A stretch of DNA of 64,000 nucleotides from Elusimicrobia bacterium GWB2_63_22 (GTDB taxonomy: Bacteria; Elusimicrobiota; Elusimicrobia; Elusimicrobiales; UBA9959), in contig MGUA01000037.1 of NCBI GenBank assembly GCA_001799735.1, forward strand, positions 23,276 through 87,275. Reading direction: 5' to 3'. A program made the position numbers and the translations under genes. The notes below the pieces were generated by a model. It was not told the DNA's origin and made no database searches. It worked only from the letters and a program-made list of their open reading frames with translations. Positions 8,314 through 17,459 of the stretch are shown one piece after another; position 1 is the stretch's first letter, and each line of letters opens with the position of its first letter.

Positions 8314-8976
8314 TCAGGCCGGCCGGCCCAGCATCGGGACGAACCGCACCTGGCAGATGGTCCGGCGCTCGGGCCCCGAGGGCTTATTGGTTATCCGCAG
8401 CAGGTCCTGCGGCTCCGGGCCCACCGGTATGACCAGGCGGCCGCCGGGTTTAAGTTGCTCCAGCAGGGCGGGCGGCACTTCGGGAGGAGCGCAGGTGACA
8501 AGGATAGCGTCGTAGGGCGCGCTCCCGGGCCAGCCCGCAGCGCCGTCGCCGGTCTGGAATTTAATATTGGCGTAGCCGAGCTTTCCGAGTTTCTCCTGCG
8601 CGGCGCAAGCCAGCTCAGGCAGCAGCTCCGTGGTATACACTTCGGCGGCCAGTTCGGCCAGCACGGCGGTCTGGTAGCCGGAGCCGGTGCCTATCTCCAG
8701 CACGCGCTCGCTCCCCTTCAGGTCCAGCAGCTCGCTCATCAGCGCCACTATGTAAGGCTGCGAAATGGTCTGGCCGGCGGCCAGCGGCAGCGGGTAATCC
8801 TCGTAGGCGCGGCTCACCATGTCCTCGGTAACAAAGCAGTGGCGGCACACCTTGTCCATGGCGGCCAGCACCCGCGGGTCTTTTACGCCGCGGGCCTCTA
8901 TCTGGTCCTTTATCATCGCCCGCCGTATAAAGCCCAGGTAGGCGTCGTACTTGGGGCCGAGAAGTTTGTTGATCAC
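8314..8976 (-). CDS. pcm: Protein-L-isoaspartate O-methyltransferase
   Basis: A 220-residue repair enzyme that methylates L-isoaspartyl residues in aged proteins with S-adenosylmethionine. Family blocks are MIKDQIEARGVKDPRVLAAM, GQTISQPYIVALM, the SAM-binding EIGTGSGYQTAVLA, and APYDAILVTCAPPEVP...LKPGGRLVIPVG. I chose the GTG at 8976, which overlaps the TGA stop of the preceding gene as GTGA. This keeps the segment before MIKDQ that family members carry; a longer ATG frame from 9105 would lie antisense to nothing useful and has no family similarity. Translational coupling with the CoA-binding gene is likely. Confidence 0.9.
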   Translation of the reverse strand: MINKLLGPKYDAYLGFIRRAMIKDQIEARGVKDPRVLAAMDKVCRHCFVTEDMVSRAYEDYPLPLAAGQTISQPYIVALMSELLDLKGSERVLEIGTGSGYQTAVLAELAAEVYTTELLPELACAAQEKLGKLGYANIKFQTGDGAAGWPGSAPYDAILVTCAPPEVPPALLEQLKPGGRLVIPVGPEPQDLLRITNKPSGPERRTICQVRFVPMLGRPA

Positions 8977-9344
8977 CAGACGCCCTTTTGCACCATGAAG
9001 CAGGCGCTGATGGTTTTTATGCCGTAAGTCCTGGCTTTTGCCAGGGCGGCCTCGGATTCGGAGCCGGGCTGCATCCAGACGGTCTTTATGCCGAGCGCGT
9101 TGCACTCCTCCACCACTCCCTCGGTGACGCCCGGGTGCACCACGGTGATCACCAGGTCGGGGCGCGCTTCTATTTCGGACAGGCTTTTGTAGATGTTGTT
9201 CCCCAGCACAAAGCCGCCTTTCGGGTTGACGCCCTTCACGGGATAGCCGGCCTTCAGCAGGTCGCGGAAGATCTTATGCCCGTACTTGGAGGCGTCGTCG
9301 GAGACGCCCACCACCGCGATGAGTTTGTATTCGGATTGGTTCAT
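8973..9344 (-). CDS. CoA-binding domain protein (YccU-like)
   Basis: A 123-residue single-domain Rossmann protein of the CoA_binding_2 family (PF13380). Motifs include VVGVSDDASKYGHKIFRDLL, GYPVKGVNPKGG, PDLVITVVHPGVTEGVVEEC and IKTVWMQPGSES. Members bind CoA, but their role is mostly unknown. The gene overlaps both neighbours by four bases: its ATG shares ATGA with the upstream membrane-protein stop, and its TGA shares GTGA with the pcm start. Confidence 0.9.
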   Translation of the reverse strand: MNQSEYKLIAVVGVSDDASKYGHKIFRDLLKAGYPVKGVNPKGGFVLGNNIYKSLSEIEARPDLVITVVHPGVTEGVVEECNALGIKTVWMQPGSESEAALAKARTYGIKTISACFMVQKGVW

Positions 9345-9793
9345 AATTGGCCAAAGTCGCCGCGCAGGCGCTCTTCCCAGAGCGCCAGCCGGGGGAAATG
9401 GTAGATCTCGAGACCGAGGGAGAAGATGACCAGCAGGTAGAAGTCCAGGCGGTAGCCGGTGAGCAGGAACATGATGAGGCCACAGACGGCCGGCAGCTCG
9501 CAGACGCCGGCCTTTACCATGGCCTGCACGGTCAGCGCCTTCACCGTTTCCTCCGGGGTCGCCTTCTTTTCCGCGAACTTCCCGGCGGAAAACTTGAGCA
9601 CGGCCAGCGCCGAGAGGCCGATTATGTAGAGCGCATATTTAACGGCGTAGGCCGCGGGCGGCGCCAGCGGCGGCGTATGCCCCATGGCCCTGACCGCCTC
9701 GGCTATGACCGTATAGAAAACGATGGCCCCTGTTATCCCCCCCGCGGCCACAGCCGCGGCGAGATAGGCCTTCTTCATTTTCTCCGGAGTCAT
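9341..9793 (-). CDS. Small four-helix membrane protein of unknown function
   Basis: A 150-residue protein with four hydrophobic segments (about residues 8-30, 45-65, 95-112 and 115-132), short loops and a charged segment FAEKKATPEETVKAL in the middle. I do not recognise a named family with confidence. The start at 9793 is set by the ATGA overlap with the stop of the M3 peptidase gene; the longer frame from 10102 is antisense-like low-complexity sequence. It sits between a peptidase and a CoA-binding protein in a tightly overlapping operon. Confidence 0.8.
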   Translation of the reverse strand: MTPEKMKKAYLAAAVAAGGITGAIVFYTVIAEAVRAMGHTPPLAPPAAYAVKYALYIIGLSALAVLKFSAGKFAEKKATPEETVKALTVQAMVKAGVCELPAVCGLIMFLLTGYRLDFYLLVIFSLGLEIYHFPRLALWEERLRGDFGQL

Positions 9794-11751
9794 TTTACCT
9801 TGGTCTCCTGGCCCTTCAGCGCCTTGAGCGCGCGGCCGGCGGCCTTGACCATCGGCTCGGCGGAGATATCCGCCCCGACGGCGCGGCGCATCCACTCGCG
9901 CGGGGTGATGGAGCCCTGCACGCACATGCGCTCCATCTCGGTGGCCAGGGTGTGGTCCCGGAAGTATTCCTCGATCTGGAAGGCGATGATATGCCCGAGC
10001 GGGTAGTCGGGCAGGTACAGGCCGTGGTTGATCATATGCGAGTAGATGCCCAGCAGCGGGCTGCCCTTGGCGCCGAACACCGGCGCGAAATGGCGGTCCC
10101 ACACGCCCTTGGCTATCTCGGCCACGGCCTGGCGCAGGTCGGCGGGCTCGGCGTCCTTGTTCTTGTAGAGCCAGCGCCAGACGTTCATGTCCACCAGGGC
10201 TACGCCGGCGATCTCGCGGGTGGCCCAGAAGACGTCCATGGTCTTAAGGTGCTCGGCGCTGCCGCCGGGCGTGGAGAGCCCGAGGATGTCCATGTCCCTG
10301 TCCTGGAACACAAAGGCGAAGCCCTCGGTGAAAGCCGTGTTCGGCACGCCTTCGAGCAGGGTGTGGTCCACCTTGTAGAGCGAGAACACCTGCTCGGTGC
10401 AGTGGCCCAGCTCGTGCATGGCGACGTTGAAGCCCTGGTAGTCCATGCCGCCGGCGGGCACACGGGTGCGCAGGTGCGCTTTCTCGGTGCGCATGGCGGG
10501 GCCCCAGGCGTGGCCGGCGCCGCGCGCGGCGTTGACCTCTACCCTGGCCGCCACAAATTCGGCGGTCTCGCTGGCAAAGCCCAGCTTTACCAGGATCTCG
10601 GGAATGCCTTTCTGAAAGGCGTCGGCGCTGGGGTACTTGGCCGCGGTGGCCTTGTCGAGCGCCGCGCGGGAGATGCCGGAGCGGGCCTTGAACCCGTCGT
10701 ACCAGATGTCGAAAGGCTCCAGCGGCCGGCCCAGCCGCGCGGAGATCAGCTCGGCGGCCTGCAGGCCTTCCTTGGCGTCGAGCAGGCCGGTGAACATGGC
10801 CTCTACCTGCTCTTCGGGGATCTCGCGGCCCAGCTTGAACTTGCGGTCCATGTGCGTGGGCTCCAGCGGGAAATACGGGTCCTCTTTGAGGTGCGCCTGG
10901 AAAATATCCAGCAGGCGCTCGTAGCGGGTGTCGGGCTCGTTGGGGGCCTTGGCGCCGTCGAGGGTGTTGGTCTCCGGGTCCCAGTCATGCTTTTCCGAGT
11001 TGATGAACTTGGCCGGGATCTCCTGCGTTATGATGCGCTCCATGATCTTCTGTATCACGCGCTGCCTGTCCAGGCCGTCCTTGTCCGAGTAGAGGCCTTT
11101 GAGGAAGTCGCGCAGGCCCCAGTGGGAGATCAGGCGCGGGCCGCCGGGGAAGAGATGGTCGCCGTTGGGCGCGGTGATCCGGGACATGAAGATGTTGTAG
11201 GTGTTGATGTAGCCCTCGGCTTCGGAATAGGCCTTTACCAGCTCGCCGTTTATGGCGGAAGGCACCCGGTGCGCGAAGCGCCCGGCCAGGCGGGTGCGGG
11301 CCCATTCGTCGCGGGTCCAGGCGGGGCCGTGCTCCAGGCAGGTCTCCAGCGTCTTGGCCGGGAAATTAAGCAGCGCCATGAAGGCGAGCTTGGTGAGGAA
11401 CAGGTCCTCTATCATGTGCGAGCCGGGCGCGTAGGAGGCGAACATCCTGTCCGCCGGGCCCAGCGGGCCGGTGTCCTCGTCTATCTCGCGGCGCAGTTTA
11501 AGCAGCAGGGCCGTAAAGTGGCCGTTGATCTGCTCTATCTTGGCCTCAAAAGAGCGCAGCAGCTTCTCCAGCTCTGGCTCCATCAGGAAATTGGCGTAAC
11601 AGAAGCGCTTGAAGTCCGACGCGGTGCCGTCCTTGCGGGTATCCCACAGGCGGGCCGTCTGCCGCACGCAGGCGTTTATGCGCTCCGCTTCCGACGGGTA
11701 TTTCTTCAGCAGCTTCTCTATCGCGGCGTTTACAATTTCTTCCTTTATCAT
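9790..11751 (-). CDS. M3-type zinc metallopeptidase (oligopeptidase-like)
   Basis: A 653-residue protein whose catalytic signature is HELGH near residue 445, followed 25 residues later by a glutamate (in FTEGFAFVF). This matches the HExxH-x25-E zinc site of peptidase family M3 (thimet oligopeptidase, oligoendopeptidase F). The long helical N-terminal part is also typical of M3. The immediate context of the motif differs from classical M3 members, so it may belong to a divergent subfamily. No signal peptide is evident, so it is probably cytoplasmic and degrades short peptides. It opens an operon of overlapping genes that includes the protein-repair gene pcm. Confidence 0.8.
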   Translation of the reverse strand: MIKEEIVNAAIEKLLKKYPSEAERINACVRQTARLWDTRKDGTASDFKRFCYANFLMEPELEKLLRSFEAKIEQINGHFTALLLKLRREIDEDTGPLGPADRMFASYAPGSHMIEDLFLTKLAFMALLNFPAKTLETCLEHGPAWTRDEWARTRLAGRFAHRVPSAINGELVKAYSEAEGYINTYNIFMSRITAPNGDHLFPGGPRLISHWGLRDFLKGLYSDKDGLDRQRVIQKIMERIITQEIPAKFINSEKHDWDPETNTLDGAKAPNEPDTRYERLLDIFQAHLKEDPYFPLEPTHMDRKFKLGREIPEEQVEAMFTGLLDAKEGLQAAELISARLGRPLEPFDIWYDGFKARSGISRAALDKATAAKYPSADAFQKGIPEILVKLGFASETAEFVAARVEVNAARGAGHAWGPAMRTEKAHLRTRVPAGGMDYQGFNVAMHELGHCTEQVFSLYKVDHTLLEGVPNTAFTEGFAFVFQDRDMDILGLSTPGGSAEHLKTMDVFWATREIAGVALVDMNVWRWLYKNKDAEPADLRQAVAEIAKGVWDRHFAPVFGAKGSPLLGIYSHMINHGLYLPDYPLGHIIAFQIEEYFRDHTLATEMERMCVQGSITPREWMRRAVGADISAEPMVKAAGRALKALKGQETKVK

Positions 11752-11759
11752 GGTCCCTC

Positions 11760-12419
11760 TCAGTATTTGTAGAACTCTTCGCCGCCGGGTTCCCGGTGGC
11801 TGCAGTCTATCAGCAGAAGCCCGTAGTTGGCCGACTCCGGCGCGGTAAAGTACAGCCAGCCGCCGGAATCCGTCACCGCCTTGGAGGCGTCATTGTCGAA
11901 CTTCCTGGAATCTATCAGGGTAATGACGGCGGAGGCCTCATGCCCCGGCAGCTCCAGCGCGGGCACGGAGTGGATCTGGTCCGGGGCCAGCCTGGCCGGG
12001 GAAGCCGGGTACTTGCCGCCGTTGGTGGCGTAGTACACCTGCAGCTCGGCGCGGAAGCGGGCCAGCGTCTTTTTCGCGGCTTCGGAGAGCCGCGGCGCTT
12101 CCTCGCGCTCAACCGCGGCCAGTACATCCCTGCCCAGGGCTTCGCGCACCCTGGCGCTCAGGGCTGCCGCTTCGGCGGCCAGGGCGTCCAGCCGCTCTGG
12201 CGGCAGGCTCCAGCCGAACCGCGCCAGGCGGTCCAGGTCGACAGACAGGCGGCGCAGCGGCGACAGGCGCCACTCCGGCAGCGGCGCCGGTACGGGCGCC
12301 GTGGACAGCTGCACCGCCGCGGTGGAAGCCTGTACGGGCGCCGTGGCTACGGCAGTCTCCTGCGCGGCGCCGGCGGCCGGGACGGCCAGTACAAGGGCGA
12401 GTGCGGTTTTAAGAAGCAT
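11760..12419 (-). CDS. Exported hypothetical protein with pseudopilin-like C-terminus
   Basis: A 219-residue protein with a signal peptide (MLLKTALALVLAVPAAGAA). A Thr/Ala/Pro-rich linker with a repeated AVQxSTAxV pattern follows, then a helical segment (about 65-125) and a C-terminal region (KTLARFRAELQVYYATNGGKYP ... GGWLYF) resembling the globular heads of type II secretion pseudopilins. It lacks the N-terminal prepilin-peptidase motif, so it is not a normal pilin. The start is the ATG at 12419, one base after the surE stop; an in-frame ATG at 12440 lies inside surE. Function unknown. Confidence 0.65.
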   Translation of the reverse strand: MLLKTALALVLAVPAAGAAQETAVATAPVQASTAAVQLSTAPVPAPLPEWRLSPLRRLSVDLDRLARFGWSLPPERLDALAAEAAALSARVREALGRDVLAAVEREEAPRLSEAAKKTLARFRAELQVYYATNGGKYPASPARLAPDQIHSVPALELPGHEASAVITLIDSRKFDNDASKAVTDSGGWLYFTAPESANYGLLLIDCSHREPGGEEFYKY

Positions 12420-12420
12420 G

Positions 12421-13173
12421 TTAAAGTTTCCAGTTCTCAAGTTCGGGCAGGAACTTGTAGTTGGTCAGGTTGAACTGGATGGGCGTGATCGAGATATAGC
12501 CGGCATTCAGCGCGTTGAGGTCGCTGGCCAGGTCCTGGTCTTTCGGCTCATAGTCGCCGGTCATCCAGTAGTAGGTGTTGCCGTGCGGGTCGGTGCGCTT
12601 GTCGAACCAGTCGTTAAAGCACGTAAGGCTCTGGCTGGTCACCCGCACGCCTTTAAGCTTGCCGGCGGGTAGGTTGGGCAGGTTGACGTTTAGCAGCGTG
12701 CCCTGCGGCACCGCGCGCTTCTTCATCAGGCCGGCCAGTTTTACGGCGAAGGCTGCGGACGGCGCGAAGTCGGGTTTTACAAAGGTGTCCAGCGAAACGG
12801 CCATGGACGGAATGCCCAGCAGCGCGCCCTCGGTGGCGCCCGAGACGGTGCCGGAATAGAGGATGTTGTAGCCCTGGTTGCCGCCCAGGTTTATGCCCGA
12901 GACCACCAGGTCGGGGCGCTTTTTCATGATCGCCTTGATGCCCAGCTTTACGCAGTCGGCCGGCGTGCCGCTGGCGGCGTAGCCGAAGAACTTGCCGTTG
13001 CGCTTGGCCTCGGTCACGCGCAGCGGGTCGGTAATGGTGATAGCGTGCCCTACGGCGCTGCGCTGGGTGTCCGGCGCCACCACCGTCACGTTGCCGACCT
13101 TGCGCATGGCGGTGGCCAGCGCGTAAATGCCCTCGGCGTAGATGCCGTCGTCGTTGGTTATGAGTATTTCCAT
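12421..13173 (-). CDS. surE: 5'/3'-nucleotidase SurE
   Basis: A 250-residue survival protein SurE, a metal-dependent nucleotidase acting on nucleoside monophosphates. Metal-binding DD is in MEILITNDDGIYAEGI, and other blocks are VVAPDTQRSAVGHAIT, GTPADCVKLGI and DLVVSGINLGGNQGYNILYSGTV. Length and layout are normal for the family. It lies between the response regulator and the exported hypothetical, one base from the latter. Confidence 0.95.
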   Translation of the reverse strand: MEILITNDDGIYAEGIYALATAMRKVGNVTVVAPDTQRSAVGHAITITDPLRVTEAKRNGKFFGYAASGTPADCVKLGIKAIMKKRPDLVVSGINLGGNQGYNILYSGTVSGATEGALLGIPSMAVSLDTFVKPDFAPSAAFAVKLAGLMKKRAVPQGTLLNVNLPNLPAGKLKGVRVTSQSLTCFNDWFDKRTDPHGNTYYWMTGDYEPKDQDLASDLNALNAGYISITPIQFNLTNYKFLPELENWKL

Positions 13174-13197
13174 AGTTGTAGTCCGCAGTTCAAAAGT

Positions 13198-13620
13198 TCA
13201 GGGGCCGATTTTCCTCACAGGCGTCCGGGTATTGAGCAGCCGGTGCAGCAGGGCCGCCAGCGCCGCGGTCTTTAGCGGTTTTTCCAGGTATTCCTTCACG
13301 TTTGATTCGCGCTTTATCATCTCCGCCGTGGACTGATCCATAAAGCGCCCCGTCATTATGACGATCGGGATATTGCCGGTCTCTTCCCCCTGCAGTTCGT
13401 GCACCACCTCGAAGCCGCCGGACTTGGGCAGCATCAGGTCCAGGAGGATCAGGTGCGGGGCAAGGGCCCTGGCCTTCTCCAGGGCTTCCGCCCCGTCCTC
13501 GGCCATTGCAACTTTAAAGCCCTCTTTCTCCACTACGATCTGCAGCAGCTCTCTCACGCCCTTGTCGTCGTCCACGATCAGGATGAGCTTATCCGAGGAA
13601 GAAGAAAGTTGGTTTTGCAT
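13198..13620 (-). CDS. Single-domain response regulator (CheY-like receiver)
   Basis: A 140-residue stand-alone receiver domain. It has the acidic pair in ILIVDDDKGVREL, phosphoacceptor aspartate in LILLDLMLPKSGG, the conserved threonine in VIMTGR and lysine in YLEKPLK. No output domain is attached, so it must act by protein-protein contact as CheY or Spo0F do. No histidine kinase is found in the window. A G-rich Shine-Dalgarno (GCAGGGG) precedes the ATG. Confidence 0.92.
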   Translation of the reverse strand: MQNQLSSSSDKLILIVDDDKGVRELLQIVVEKEGFKVAMAEDGAEALEKARALAPHLILLDLMLPKSGGFEVVHELQGEETGNIPIVIMTGRFMDQSTAEMIKRESNVKEYLEKPLKTAALAALLHRLLNTRTPVRKIGP

Positions 13621-13679
13621 AGTTACCCCTGCTCTATTAAACCAATTTTAAGGCGCGTTTATAAGTATAAAATACGGGG

Positions 13680-15950
13680 TCAGAGCGGTTCAAGGCTGTA
13701 CTCCTCGCCGATAAGGTTGCGCCACAGGGCGCGGGGGATGTTGATGTAATCGTCGGACCAGGCGCGCCCTGGCGGAGCTTCTATGTAGGACCAGTCCGGC
13801 ATAGCCGCCAGGGGCAGTCGGGAAAGGGCCTGCGGCGACTTGGCTACTATCATGGCGCCGGCGCCCAGCGCGCCGAAGTAGGAAGCGTACGGGTGGTTAA
13901 AAGGCTGGCTGACGCGGAAAAGGGCCGGCGCCTTAAGGTCGCGGGCCACCCGCGCCGCTTCGGAGATGAGCGCCAGGCTGGCGTTGGACAGGTGCAGTAT
14001 CACTATGCCGCGGTCACTGGTCTTGCGCAAGTACAGCGCCACGGCCTCGCGGGTAAGGAGATGCGCGGGGATGGAGTCCGACGAGAAAGCGTCCACCACT
14101 ATCACGTCAAAGGCCCCGTCCGGCTCGTCGGCTATCTTGAACCGCGCGTCGCCCAGCACCGTGCGCGCCCGGGGCTGGCATTCCTGCACGTAGGTAAAAT
14201 CTCCGCCGGGCCGCGCGGCCAGGCGGGCTACCGCCGGGTCTATCTCAAAGATGGTCAGCTGGTCCGTCGGCCGCAGCAGGCACGCGGTGGCGCCGGCGCC
14301 CAGCCCGATAAGGGCCACCCGGCCCGGCTCGCCCGTGCTGAGGCCGGCGAGTACCGCCTCGCCCAGCGCCGTGCGCGGATTGTAATAGGTGAGCGGCTGC
14401 CGGGTGAGGCCGGGCCGGGTAAGCTGCGCGCCATGCACCACATTGCAGTGGGTGAGGATGCGGAAGATAGGCGTCTTATGGTCGGCGGGATCGTAGATCT
14501 CCCTAGTGCGCAGTATGCCGAAGAAGCTGCGTTCCTGCGTGATGTAGCGCCCCGCCCGGTCCTCTTTGAGGAAGAGCACCAGGAAAGCGACCAGCACCAA
14601 CCCCGCCAGGCGCCGGGGCCTGGCCCGGTTGAGGAAGATAGCCGCCAGGCAGGCCCAGAACCCGATGAGCATGAGCGTGTGCTGGCCTTGCCCCACCAGC
14701 CGCATGGCCCAGGCAGGATCGATCACCCGGAGCAGCACCATCGCCAGCCCCAGCAGGGCCGCGGCCCCGGCCGAGACGGCGGCCAGGCGCGGCAGGCTCC
14801 CCTCTACGCGCGGCAGGAACAGCGCCGCCGCCGCCAGGGCGAGAGGGTACTCGTAGACGTTGTTAAAGACCAGCGGCGCCAGCAGGGCCGCGGCCGAGCC
14901 GCCCAGCACCCCGCCGAGCGATACGAAAAAATAAAACTCCGTCAGCCGGTCCGCGGCGGGCCGCGAGCGGGCGAGCGCCAGGTGGCATAAGAGGGCGCTT
15001 ATGAAGAAACCGAAAAGATTGCCGAAAGCCACCGGCACCCATTGGCCCGACAGCAGGTAGGAACCGAGCAGCAGGATAAGCGCGAACGGGTACGCCGCGG
15101 CGGCGGCCGGGGCCGCCCTTTCGGCGCGGCGCGAGAAAGCTATGATGAACGTGACCAGGTACAGCGCCAGCGGCACCACCCAGAACAGCGGCGTGGACCC
15201 GGCGTTGGTGGAGATCTGCAGCGTTACGCCCAGCACCAGCGCCGACGGCACCGCCGCCGCGCCCAGCCAATACAGCCGCCTGGCCGCGCCCGGCGCCGGG
15301 GAAACGGCCCGTTCTTCGGCGGGGCCGGCCGGCGGCCTGGCCAGCAGCACGGTGGCGGCCGCCAGCAGTATAAGGGCGGATACGCCCCAGTAGCCCAGCT
15401 GCCAGGCCGCGCTTTGGGCTCTGTTGCCCAGCAGCGGCTCTATCAGCGCCGGGTAGGCCAGCAGGCCGGCCAGGCTGCCCAGGTTGCTGGCCGCGTAAAG
15501 ATAATAGGGGTCATGTGCGTCGGCCAGGCCCGAGCGCGAATACCAGGCCTGCAGCAGCGGGGCCGTGGCCGAGGCCGCCGCGAACGGCGCGCCCACAGAG
15601 ACGGCCAGCACCGCCAGCAGCCAGGCGGCGGGGTGTTCGTAATTAGGCGGCCCGAAGGCGCCGCTGACGCGCAGAGGCAGCGCCAGCGCGGCCAGCGCCA
15701 GCACGCCGGCGTGCAGCGCGGCCTGCAGGCGCAGGTCTTTCAGGCGCGCCAGCAGGTGGGCGTAAAGGTACCCTATAAGCAGGGCCGCCTGGAAGAACGC
15801 CATGGAAGCGTTCCACACCGCCGGCGACCCGCCCAGCAGCGGGGTGGTGAGGCGCGTGAACAGCGGCTGCAGCACAAAGATAAGCCCCGCGCTGCAGAAC
15901 AGCGTCAGCGCGAAGACCAGGGGTGTTAACCGGCGGGCGAGCGGCTTCAT
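13680..15950 (-). CDS. Multi-pass membrane protein fused to spermidine-synthase-like domain
   Basis: A 756-residue protein. Roughly the first 480 residues hold about 13 hydrophobic helices. The C-terminal part (about 500-740) is a Rossmann-fold spermidine-synthase-like domain with VALIGLGAGATACLL, LTIFEIDPAVARLA, VLGDARFKIA and DVIVVDAFSSDSIPAHLLT. Such fused MFS/spermidine-synthase proteins are common in bacteria, but their activity is largely undefined; aminopropyl transfer should not be assumed. No polyamine genes are nearby. Confidence 0.85.
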   Translation of the reverse strand: MKPLARRLTPLVFALTLFCSAGLIFVLQPLFTRLTTPLLGGSPAVWNASMAFFQAALLIGYLYAHLLARLKDLRLQAALHAGVLALAALALPLRVSGAFGPPNYEHPAAWLLAVLAVSVGAPFAAASATAPLLQAWYSRSGLADAHDPYYLYAASNLGSLAGLLAYPALIEPLLGNRAQSAAWQLGYWGVSALILLAAATVLLARPPAGPAEERAVSPAPGAARRLYWLGAAAVPSALVLGVTLQISTNAGSTPLFWVVPLALYLVTFIIAFSRRAERAAPAAAAAYPFALILLLGSYLLSGQWVPVAFGNLFGFFISALLCHLALARSRPAADRLTEFYFFVSLGGVLGGSAAALLAPLVFNNVYEYPLALAAAALFLPRVEGSLPRLAAVSAGAAALLGLAMVLLRVIDPAWAMRLVGQGQHTLMLIGFWACLAAIFLNRARPRRLAGLVLVAFLVLFLKEDRAGRYITQERSFFGILRTREIYDPADHKTPIFRILTHCNVVHGAQLTRPGLTRQPLTYYNPRTALGEAVLAGLSTGEPGRVALIGLGAGATACLLRPTDQLTIFEIDPAVARLAARPGGDFTYVQECQPRARTVLGDARFKIADEPDGAFDVIVVDAFSSDSIPAHLLTREAVALYLRKTSDRGIVILHLSNASLALISEAARVARDLKAPALFRVSQPFNHPYASYFGALGAGAMIVAKSPQALSRLPLAAMPDWSYIEAPPGRAWSDDYINIPRALWRNLIGEEYSLEPL

Positions 15951-16017
15951 GAGTAAGCCACTATTAAAGCAAAAATCGCCATCGGCCGGCCGCGCTTTCT
16001 CCCCCCGCCGCTAAAAG

Positions 16018-16045
16018 AAAAACCGCCGGAGGGCCGGCGGTTTTT
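16018..16045 (-). terminator. Rho-independent terminator of the secreted-protein gene
   Basis: A 12-bp stem (16018-16029 with 16034-16045, AAAAACCGCCGG/CCGGCGGTTTTT). It lies 28 bases past the stop codon of the minus-strand gene that ends at 16074. Confidence 0.88.
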
Positions 16046-16073
16046 AATGCCCGTTCAGGGGCGGCTTCAACTT

Positions 16074-16859
16074 TTAACGGCGGAAGTTGCACCAGTAGCC
16101 CCATTTCGTGCCGTCGCCGCCGAAATAGGTAGTAGCCGATTTTTCCATGGTCACGTAAACCTCGTTGGGCTGGAAAGGTTTAGTGAGCAGCGCCTGCGCG
16201 GAAGGCACGTTGTCGATGAAGATATTGACGTCCACCCCCTTGGTCAGCCCGGTCTGGTAGTAACCCTGCAGGTTCACGTAGTTGGAATACTGGTCCGGGG
16301 CGCTGGCAACGGCGTTGCCGGTGGCGTATTTGCCCAGCTCGGGGAACCCGTTCAGCCGGTAGTCGGCCGACACCACTTCCCGCGGCGAGCCGTGCCCGGT
16401 GTCCAGGTAGCTCTTGAAATTCTCCAGCGTGACCGAACAGCGCAGCATCATATCGGTGTCGTATTTCTTAGTGGCCCTGTTGTAGGCATAAAGGTGCCCT
16501 TCGGCGTAGACGCGCGCTGCGGACGCCGCTTTGTTCTGAACCGGCACCATCACAAATAAAGCGCAGCCGCCGTTCTGGGCTACTGAGGAATTAAGGCGGG
16601 GCCGGGTTACGGTAGCGCCGCTCTTGCATATAAAGGAACAAGTGTCGCCCTGTACCGAAGCATACTTGCAGCTTTCCATACCGGCCGGCACCGGGAAGCT
16701 TATTTTCTGGCTGGCTGCCAAGTCGGCAGCGTTCAGGCCGCGCACGATGCTGCCGGAATCTCCCCCCAGCAGTTCTTCAAAAGAGGCCTCGCGGGCATAG
16801 GCGCCGGTCGCTATAAGCGTTAATACCGCCGCCAGGACTATCAGGTTGAACTTTTTCAT
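16074..16859 (-). CDS. Secreted hypothetical protein, cysteine-containing
   Basis: A 261-residue protein with a clear signal peptide (MKKFNLIVLAAVLTLIATGAYA). The mature part has several cysteines in a short span (GMESCKYASVQGDTCSFICKSG, NGGCALF), plausible for periplasmic disulphides, and mixed beta-strand character. I recognise no family. A GGAG Shine-Dalgarno lies before the ATG and a terminator follows, so it is probably a single-gene unit. Confidence 0.72.
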   Translation of the reverse strand: MKKFNLIVLAAVLTLIATGAYAREASFEELLGGDSGSIVRGLNAADLAASQKISFPVPAGMESCKYASVQGDTCSFICKSGATVTRPRLNSSVAQNGGCALFVMVPVQNKAASAARVYAEGHLYAYNRATKKYDTDMMLRCSVTLENFKSYLDTGHGSPREVVSADYRLNGFPELGKYATGNAVASAPDQYSNYVNLQGYYQTGLTKGVDVNIFIDNVPSAQALLTKPFQPNEVYVTMEKSATTYFGGDGTKWGYWCNFRR

Positions 16860-17249
16860 TTAATTTCTCCTTTCACTCTCACAGCCGGTTAAGCCGTTGA
16901 TATAGTCTAGCGGTTAGCGGGCGCGCCGGCCTGAGGCGCAATGCCCAGCGTGCCGGCGTATTAATGCTCAGCCCTTTTACCCTGTCGACTTACGGGCGAC
17001 CGGGCTACTAAATTGTGGTTTTAGTGATGCTGTGAGTCTCTAGCGTCGGGAGGGGGCTGCGACCTAACCGGGGATTTTTTCGGGAGCGGTGCGCCAGGCT
17101 TCGGCGATCTGGCGGGTGCGGGACCGCATCCTTGTGATATGCGGGCCCATTATAAATTCAGTGGGCTTTCCCCCCCCGGCTTACGGCTATAAAGTAAGGG
17201 TGGTAGAGGTGCTCTCCCGAAGAGCGCACATTGTACGGATCAAATCCGG
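16860..17249. other. Gene-poor spacer with no supported gene
   Basis: About 390 bases with no reading frame showing coding character on either strand. It contains the upstream region of the secreted-protein gene and short G- and C-runs. It begins a 2-kb patch that differs from its surroundings. Confidence 0.4.
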
Positions 17250-17459
17250 TCAGCTCCGCAGCGCTTTGAACTCCGCCCATCTGCCCGCCTCAAATCTTTC
17301 ATGCAGCGCCGCCAGCGCCAGGTTCTCAGCGTGTCTCAGCTCAAAATTTCGGAGGTCGCGCGGGTAAAAAGCCCCCACCATCATGTCCGCCATCGGCAGC
17401 CCTCCAGTTTCGTCCTGCCAGGCGTGAGTTTAGGCTCTTGCTCCCAAGGAGTCCCGCAC
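17250..17459 (-). pseudogene. Small gene interrupted by an in-frame TAA (or leader ORF plus 47-codon gene)
   Basis: A GTG at 17459 stands seven bases after a consensus AGGAGGTG (17474-17467). It opens a 69-codon frame broken at codon 10 by TAA. After the stop the same frame continues as THAWQDETGGLP and then MADMMVGAFYPRDLRNFE, with good GC-rich coding bias to TGA at 17250. One reading is a small gene killed by a nonsense mutation. Another is a nine-residue leader ORF followed by an independent 47-residue gene starting at ATG 17393, which has its own GGAGGG upstream. No family is recognised. Confidence 0.4.

Noticed and set aside
9952..11772. 606-codon plus-strand frame opposite the M3 peptidase
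   Set aside because: An antisense shadow caused by high GC in the third codon position of the real gene, which has the zinc-site signature.
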